A stretch of 10,053 nucleotides of DNA from RGIG3009 sp964433065. GTDB lineage: Bacteria > Bacillota > Clostridia > Oscillospirales > Acutalibacteraceae. The notes under the pieces are model-generated. The model worked only from the letters and a program-made list of their open reading frames with translations. It ran no database searches and was not told the DNA's origin. The stretch spans positions 1 through 10,053 of the forward strand of contig CAYSPZ010000061.1 in the NCBI GenBank assembly GCA_964433065.1, in the 5' to 3' direction. Position numbers and translations under genes: made by a program. This document shows positions 7,066-10,053 of this stretch, in pieces. Positions within the stretch are counted from its first letter, which is position 1. The number at the start of each line of letters is the position of its first letter.

Positions 7066-8337
7066 TTATTTCCCTCCCGTGATGGTGTGTAAGATCTCGG
7101 CATCGGTGTAGTACCGCGCACTGGTATAGGTACGCAGTTTATTGGACGAGGTGATGACCGGCATCGTTTTACACAACGGATTGTTCATATACATAAGCGG
7201 ACAGATGTAGGAGGTGACCACACCCATCTCTTTAAGTTTGGCGGCATAGGGGGTCTGTTCGAACGCTTTGAGCACGTTGGGTGCCGCCGTGAAGACGGTG
7301 GGAATGGTGACCTTTTTCTTGCCGTTTTGCGCTAACCGTTCGCTGAGTTTGACCGTCCAGTCGGTGAGTTGCGCCAATGACAGGTGAGGGCAACCGACGA
7401 AACAGAGTTTCGGTTTTGCGTCGGGGTTTTTCCAGATCACGGGGTAGTTTTGTTTGACGCGTTCCAGTTCGGCATCGTCGATGATATATTCTTTGGCACC
7501 CTCGACGATCAGGTCTTTGCCGAGATCGACCGCTTCGGGGGTCAGACCGTCGATGTGATACAGACCGACCGCGCCGTTGGAGGCGGTTGCCGCGCCGAAG
7601 TCTTTTAAGTAGGCGCACGCGTCGTCGTTCAGGTCGTTGCCGAGCCACCGATCCAAGCCGTAGATGTACGGGACGTCTTCCATCACTTTCATACCGATGG
7701 CGGAACCGAGCAGTTGTGCTTCGGGTTTCTTTGTGGTGTTGATTTTGACCATCCAGGTGGCTTTTCTGCCCTCGTCGGTGAGCAGACCGAAGTACGGTAC
7801 GTAGCCGACGATGGAACCCATAATGTCGATGATACCCGAGTTGCGGTTGCATCGGGCGCCAAGTACCGAGTTGGCATACACCACCGCGCTGGATTCCGCC
7901 CACGAAAGCACTTCGCCGCGCGCGGGTTTATTGCCGACTTCGTCCATATAGCAGGTGCAACTGAACGCATTTTCGTCCATCAGACCGAGTTTTTTGAGTT
8001 GTTCTTCGTAGAAATCCTGTTTGGTATACATAAAGTTGTTGAATACCACGTTTTGCAGGAAGTTGGCGGGGACGTTTTTGTCCAGCGGACGGGGGTCGAC
8101 CGAAAATTGTTGTCCCGACGCGACACCTGCGTCGAGCAGTTGTTGCATGAGGTCGTATACGGGGGACATCACTTTCAGTCCGAAAGAGGTGACGAGGTGG
8201 TTGTACTTAGAGGTGATGGGAACTAATTTTTCCGCTTCGAACGCGTCGCCGTACATCACCAACGTTTTCATCACTTTGGCGAGGGTCTCCCCTTTTTCGC
8301 CGTTTAAGATGGCTTGTTGTTCGGGTGTGAGTATCAT
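7066..8337 (-). CDS. Aconitase X large catalytic subunit (DUF521)
   Basis: A 423-residue catalytic subunit of aconitase X, an iron-sulfur hydro-lyase of the aconitase superfamily. Family landmarks are LTPEQQAILNGEKG at the start, YGDAF (29-33), WAESSAVVYANSVLGAR (146-162), the NRNSG loop, and FVGCPHLSLAQL (313-324). Likely cluster or active-site cysteines are C127/C129, C163 and C316. Characterised relatives dehydrate cis-3-hydroxy-L-proline to pyrroline-2-carboxylate in bacteria, or mevalonate-5-phosphate in the archaeal modified mevalonate pathway; many remain uncharacterised. No other mevalonate-pathway gene and no recognised proline catabolism gene lies in this window, so the substrate is open. 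The ATG at 8335-8337 is backed by AAAGGAG overlapping the stop of the flavoenzyme gene, 12 bases upstream. This context suggests that the dehydration product is reduced by, or supplied by, that flavoenzyme. Confidence 0.93.
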   Translation of the reverse strand: MILTPEQQAILNGEKGETLAKVMKTLVMYGDAFEAEKLVPITSKYNHLVTSFGLKVMSPVYDLMQQLLDAGVASGQQFSVDPRPLDKNVPANFLQNVVFNNFMYTKQDFYEEQLKKLGLMDENAFSCTCYMDEVGNKPARGEVLSWAESSAVVYANSVLGARCNRNSGIIDIMGSIVGYVPYFGLLTDEGRKATWMVKINTTKKPEAQLLGSAIGMKVMEDVPYIYGLDRWLGNDLNDDACAYLKDFGAATASNGAVGLYHIDGLTPEAVDLGKDLIVEGAKEYIIDDAELERVKQNYPVIWKNPDAKPKLCFVGCPHLSLAQLTDWTVKLSERLAQNGKKKVTIPTVFTAAPNVLKAFEQTPYAAKLKEMGVVTSYICPLMYMNNPLCKTMPVITSSNKLRTYTSARYYTDAEILHTITGGK

Positions 8338-8349
8338 ATCGTTTCTCCT

Positions 8350-10053
8350 TTACAGTTTCATACAAACGTCCCACGCACCCCAGATGACCGTGCGCAGGTT
8401 GCCGACTTTGGACGCGTCGCCGACGACGTGGATATGTTTGCCTTTTTTAGCGATCGGGGCGGGGTCGTAGCCGACCGACACGACCACCGAATCGGCGTCC
8501 AGTTTGCTGAGGTTGCCGTTTTTGTCTTTTACGGTGACGAAACCGTCGCCGATCTCGTACACGGCGGTTTCCAGATGCACGGGAACCTGATTGGTTTTAA
8601 AGAAGTCGCGCAGGTAACTGGTATTGGCGAGGCAGACACCTTTGGCGGTGATGAGGTCATCCTGCATTTCAACGATGGTGGGGTGTTTGCCTTGCAGGTA
8701 GAGTTCGTAGGCGATCTCACAACCCGTCAGACCGCCGCCGATGACGGTGACCTTCTCGCCGACCGTTTTGTTGCCGAGCAGGTAGTCGGTCGCTTCGATG
8801 GCGGTATCGGCACCTTTGATCGGCAGACGTTTCGCTTTCGCGCCGGTGGCGATGACGATTTCGTCTGCGTCGAGGGCGGACAGGTCGGTGATCTCGGTGT
8901 TCAGGTTGACCGTGATGGGGTAGCGGGACAGTTCGCGGATATACCACGCGATCAGAGCGCGGTCTTTTTCTTTAAACGAGGGGGCAGCCGCCGCGACAAA
9001 GACACCGCCGAGCGTATCGGTCTTTTCGTACAGTGTGACGGTGTGACCGCGTTTGGCGAGAAGGATGGCGGATTCCATACCGCCGATACCGCCGCCGATC
9101 ACCGCGATCTTTTTGCTCTTTTTGGCGGGTTGGATGTGGTATTTTTTGGATTGCATCGTCTGCGGATTTAACGCGCAGCGCGCAAGACCCATCGTGTCGG
9201 TGAGGTCCTGTGTGTTGGCATGACCTTTGGAGGAGGAGAAGTTGAAGCAACCCGCGTGACAACAGATGCAGGGTTTGATCTCTTCGGTGCGGTCTTCGAT
9301 CAGTTTGGTGATCCATTCGGGGTCGACCAAGAATTGACGGGCGACACCGACCGCGTCGATCCTGCCGTCGGCAACCGCTTTCGCACCGACTTCGGCATCC
9401 ATTCTGCCCGCGCAGACGACGGGGATATCGACGAATTGTTTGATGTGTGCCACGTCGTCGAGGTTGCAGTTTTCGGGCATATACATCGGCGGATGTGCCC
9501 AGTACCACGAGTCGTAGGTGCCGTTATCGGCATTGAGCATATCGTAGCCGGCATCCTGCAGGTATTTTGCCGCTTTTTCGGATTCCGCCATCGATCTGCC
9601 GACTTCGGTGTAGTCTTCGCCCGGCATGGCGCCTTCGCAGAAACCTTTCATTTTGGATTCGACCGAGTAGCGCAGGGAGACGGGATAATCATCGCCGCAG
9701 ACTTCTTTGATGGCGGCGACCACCTCGGCGGCAAAACGGTAGCGGTTTTCGAACGAGCCGCCGTAGCGGTCGGTACGTTTATTGAAGAATTCAATGGCGA
9801 ACTGATCCAACAGATAGCCTTCGTGTACCGCGTGGACTTCCACGCCGTCCACCCCTGCGTCTTTACACAGTTTGGCGGTCTTGGCAAATGCTTCGATGAT
9901 CTCGTGGATCTGTTCGACCGTCATTTCGGGACATTCGATGTCGTGCGCCCAACGCGAGGGTTGGGGGCTGGGACTTGCCAGTTCGTGAGAAGTGTCGATG
10001 ATGGGTTTGACGATCGCGCGGGTGAGTTTGTTTTTGTGAAGCGGCGCGACCAG
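8350..10053 (-). CDS. Iron-sulfur FMN/FAD ene-reductase-type oxidoreductase (BaiCD/FadH-like), 5' end outside window
   Basis: The reading frame is open to the right edge, so this is a partial gene of 567 visible residues; about 75-105 N-terminal residues are missing if it has the family's usual 640-670. The first ATG inside the window (9922-9924) is not the start, since conserved sequence (PSPQPSRWAHDIECPE) precedes it. The order is an Old Yellow Enzyme-type TIM barrel with HAVHEGYLLDQF (visible residues 74-85) and NKRTDRYGGSFENRYRF, a [4Fe-4S] motif C262-x2-C265-x3-C269...C293, a FAD Rossmann motif GGGIGG (about 320-325), and a second nucleotide-binding motif GGGLTG (about 439-444). Relatives include 2,4-dienoyl-CoA reductase, trimethylamine dehydrogenase and bile-acid BaiCD/BaiH. 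They pass electrons from NAD(P)H through FAD and FeS to FMN to reduce activated C=C bonds. The HEGYLLDQF form is closest in my memory to the BaiH/BaiCD side, but no other bai gene is present, so bile-acid activity is not implied. It is the first visible gene of the operon. Confidence 0.92.
   Translation of the reverse strand: MVAPLHKNKLTRAIVKPIIDTSHELASPSPQPSRWAHDIECPEMTVEQIHEIIEAFAKTAKLCKDAGVDGVEVHAVHEGYLLDQFAIEFFNKRTDRYGGSFENRYRFAAEVVAAIKEVCGDDYPVSLRYSVESKMKGFCEGAMPGEDYTEVGRSMAESEKAAKYLQDAGYDMLNADNGTYDSWYWAHPPMYMPENCNLDDVAHIKQFVDIPVVCAGRMDAEVGAKAVADGRIDAVGVARQFLVDPEWITKLIEDRTEEIKPCICCHAGCFNFSSSKGHANTQDLTDTMGLARCALNPQTMQSKKYHIQPAKKSKKIAVIGGGIGGMESAILLAKRGHTVTLYEKTDTLGGVFVAAAAPSFKEKDRALIAWYIRELSRYPITVNLNTEITDLSALDADEIVIATGAKAKRLPIKGADTAIEATDYLLGNKTVGEKVTVIGGGLTGCEIAYELYLQGKHPTIVEMQDDLITAKGVCLANTSYLRDFFKTNQVPVHLETAVYEIGDGFVTVKDKNGNLSKLDADSVVVSVGYDPAPIAKKGKHIHVVGDASKVGNLRTVIWGAWDVCMKL

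Noticed and set aside
7066..8337. Archaeal-type mevalonate-phosphate dehydratase as the firm assignment
   Set aside because: Family membership allows it, but no decarboxylase, prenyltransferase or mevalonate kinase is nearby, so the substrate was left open.
8314..9171. Long plus-strand frame of 285 codons opposite the flavoenzyme
   Set aside because: It is antisense to a clearly conserved coding region and has no family resemblance. Long mirror frames are expected opposite genes with this codon use.
8350..9924. The flavoenzyme as a complete 524-residue gene starting at 9922-9924
   Set aside because: The frame stays open to the window edge and the 43 codons upstream encode family-typical sequence. 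The barrel would lack its first strands if translation began here.
8350..10053. A bile-acid 7-dehydroxylation (bai) operon member
   Set aside because: The similarity to BaiCD/BaiH is at family level only. The neighbours are aconitase X, DegV and an acyltransferase, with no other bai gene in view.

Overview
The window reads as part of a chromosome of an anaerobic member of the Bacillota, most likely a gut-type Clostridia. The reasons are a fermentative bifunctional AdhE, a DegV-family lipid-binding protein, a small zinc-ribbon membrane protein beside a COG4908-type acyltransferase, a BaiCD/FadH-like iron-sulfur flavoenzyme, strong AGGAGG-type ribosome binding sites and moderate GC content. The taxonomic placement is inference from gene content only.

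All eight recognisable protein genes lie on the minus strand, so transcription runs from right to left. They form two transcription units separated by a short intergenic region (about 3556-3759). The upstream unit enters from the right edge and runs to 3760. In transcription order it holds an FeS/FAD/FMN ene-reductase-type oxidoreductase (cut by the window edge), the large and small subunits of aconitase X, a DegV protein, a condensation-domain-like acyltransferase and a zinc-ribbon polytopic membrane protein. Gaps between these genes are only 2 to 14 bases. A perfect 16-bp stem with flanking A/T tracts closes this unit.

The second unit has its own promoter (TTGTTT, 17-bp spacer, TATAAT), an 18-bp imperfect palindrome just downstream of the predicted transcription start, then adhE, then a small phosphotransferase-fold kinase whose ATG overlaps the adhE stop codon (ATGA). 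An 11-bp stem-loop terminator follows the kinase. Bases 1-150 carry a second perfect stem (17 bp) and no gene that I recognise.

Functionally, the aconitase X pair plus the ene-reductase-like flavoenzyme looks like a dehydrate-then-reduce module that could serve as an electron sink on an unknown hydroxy-acid. DegV, the acyltransferase and the membrane protein look like a lipid or acyl-handling module. AdhE reoxidises NADH by turning acetyl-CoA into ethanol. I see no mobile element, CRISPR array, tRNA or rRNA. The most interesting parts are the flavoenzyme-aconitase X cassette, the tight adhE-kinase coupling, and the possible redox operator in front of adhE.
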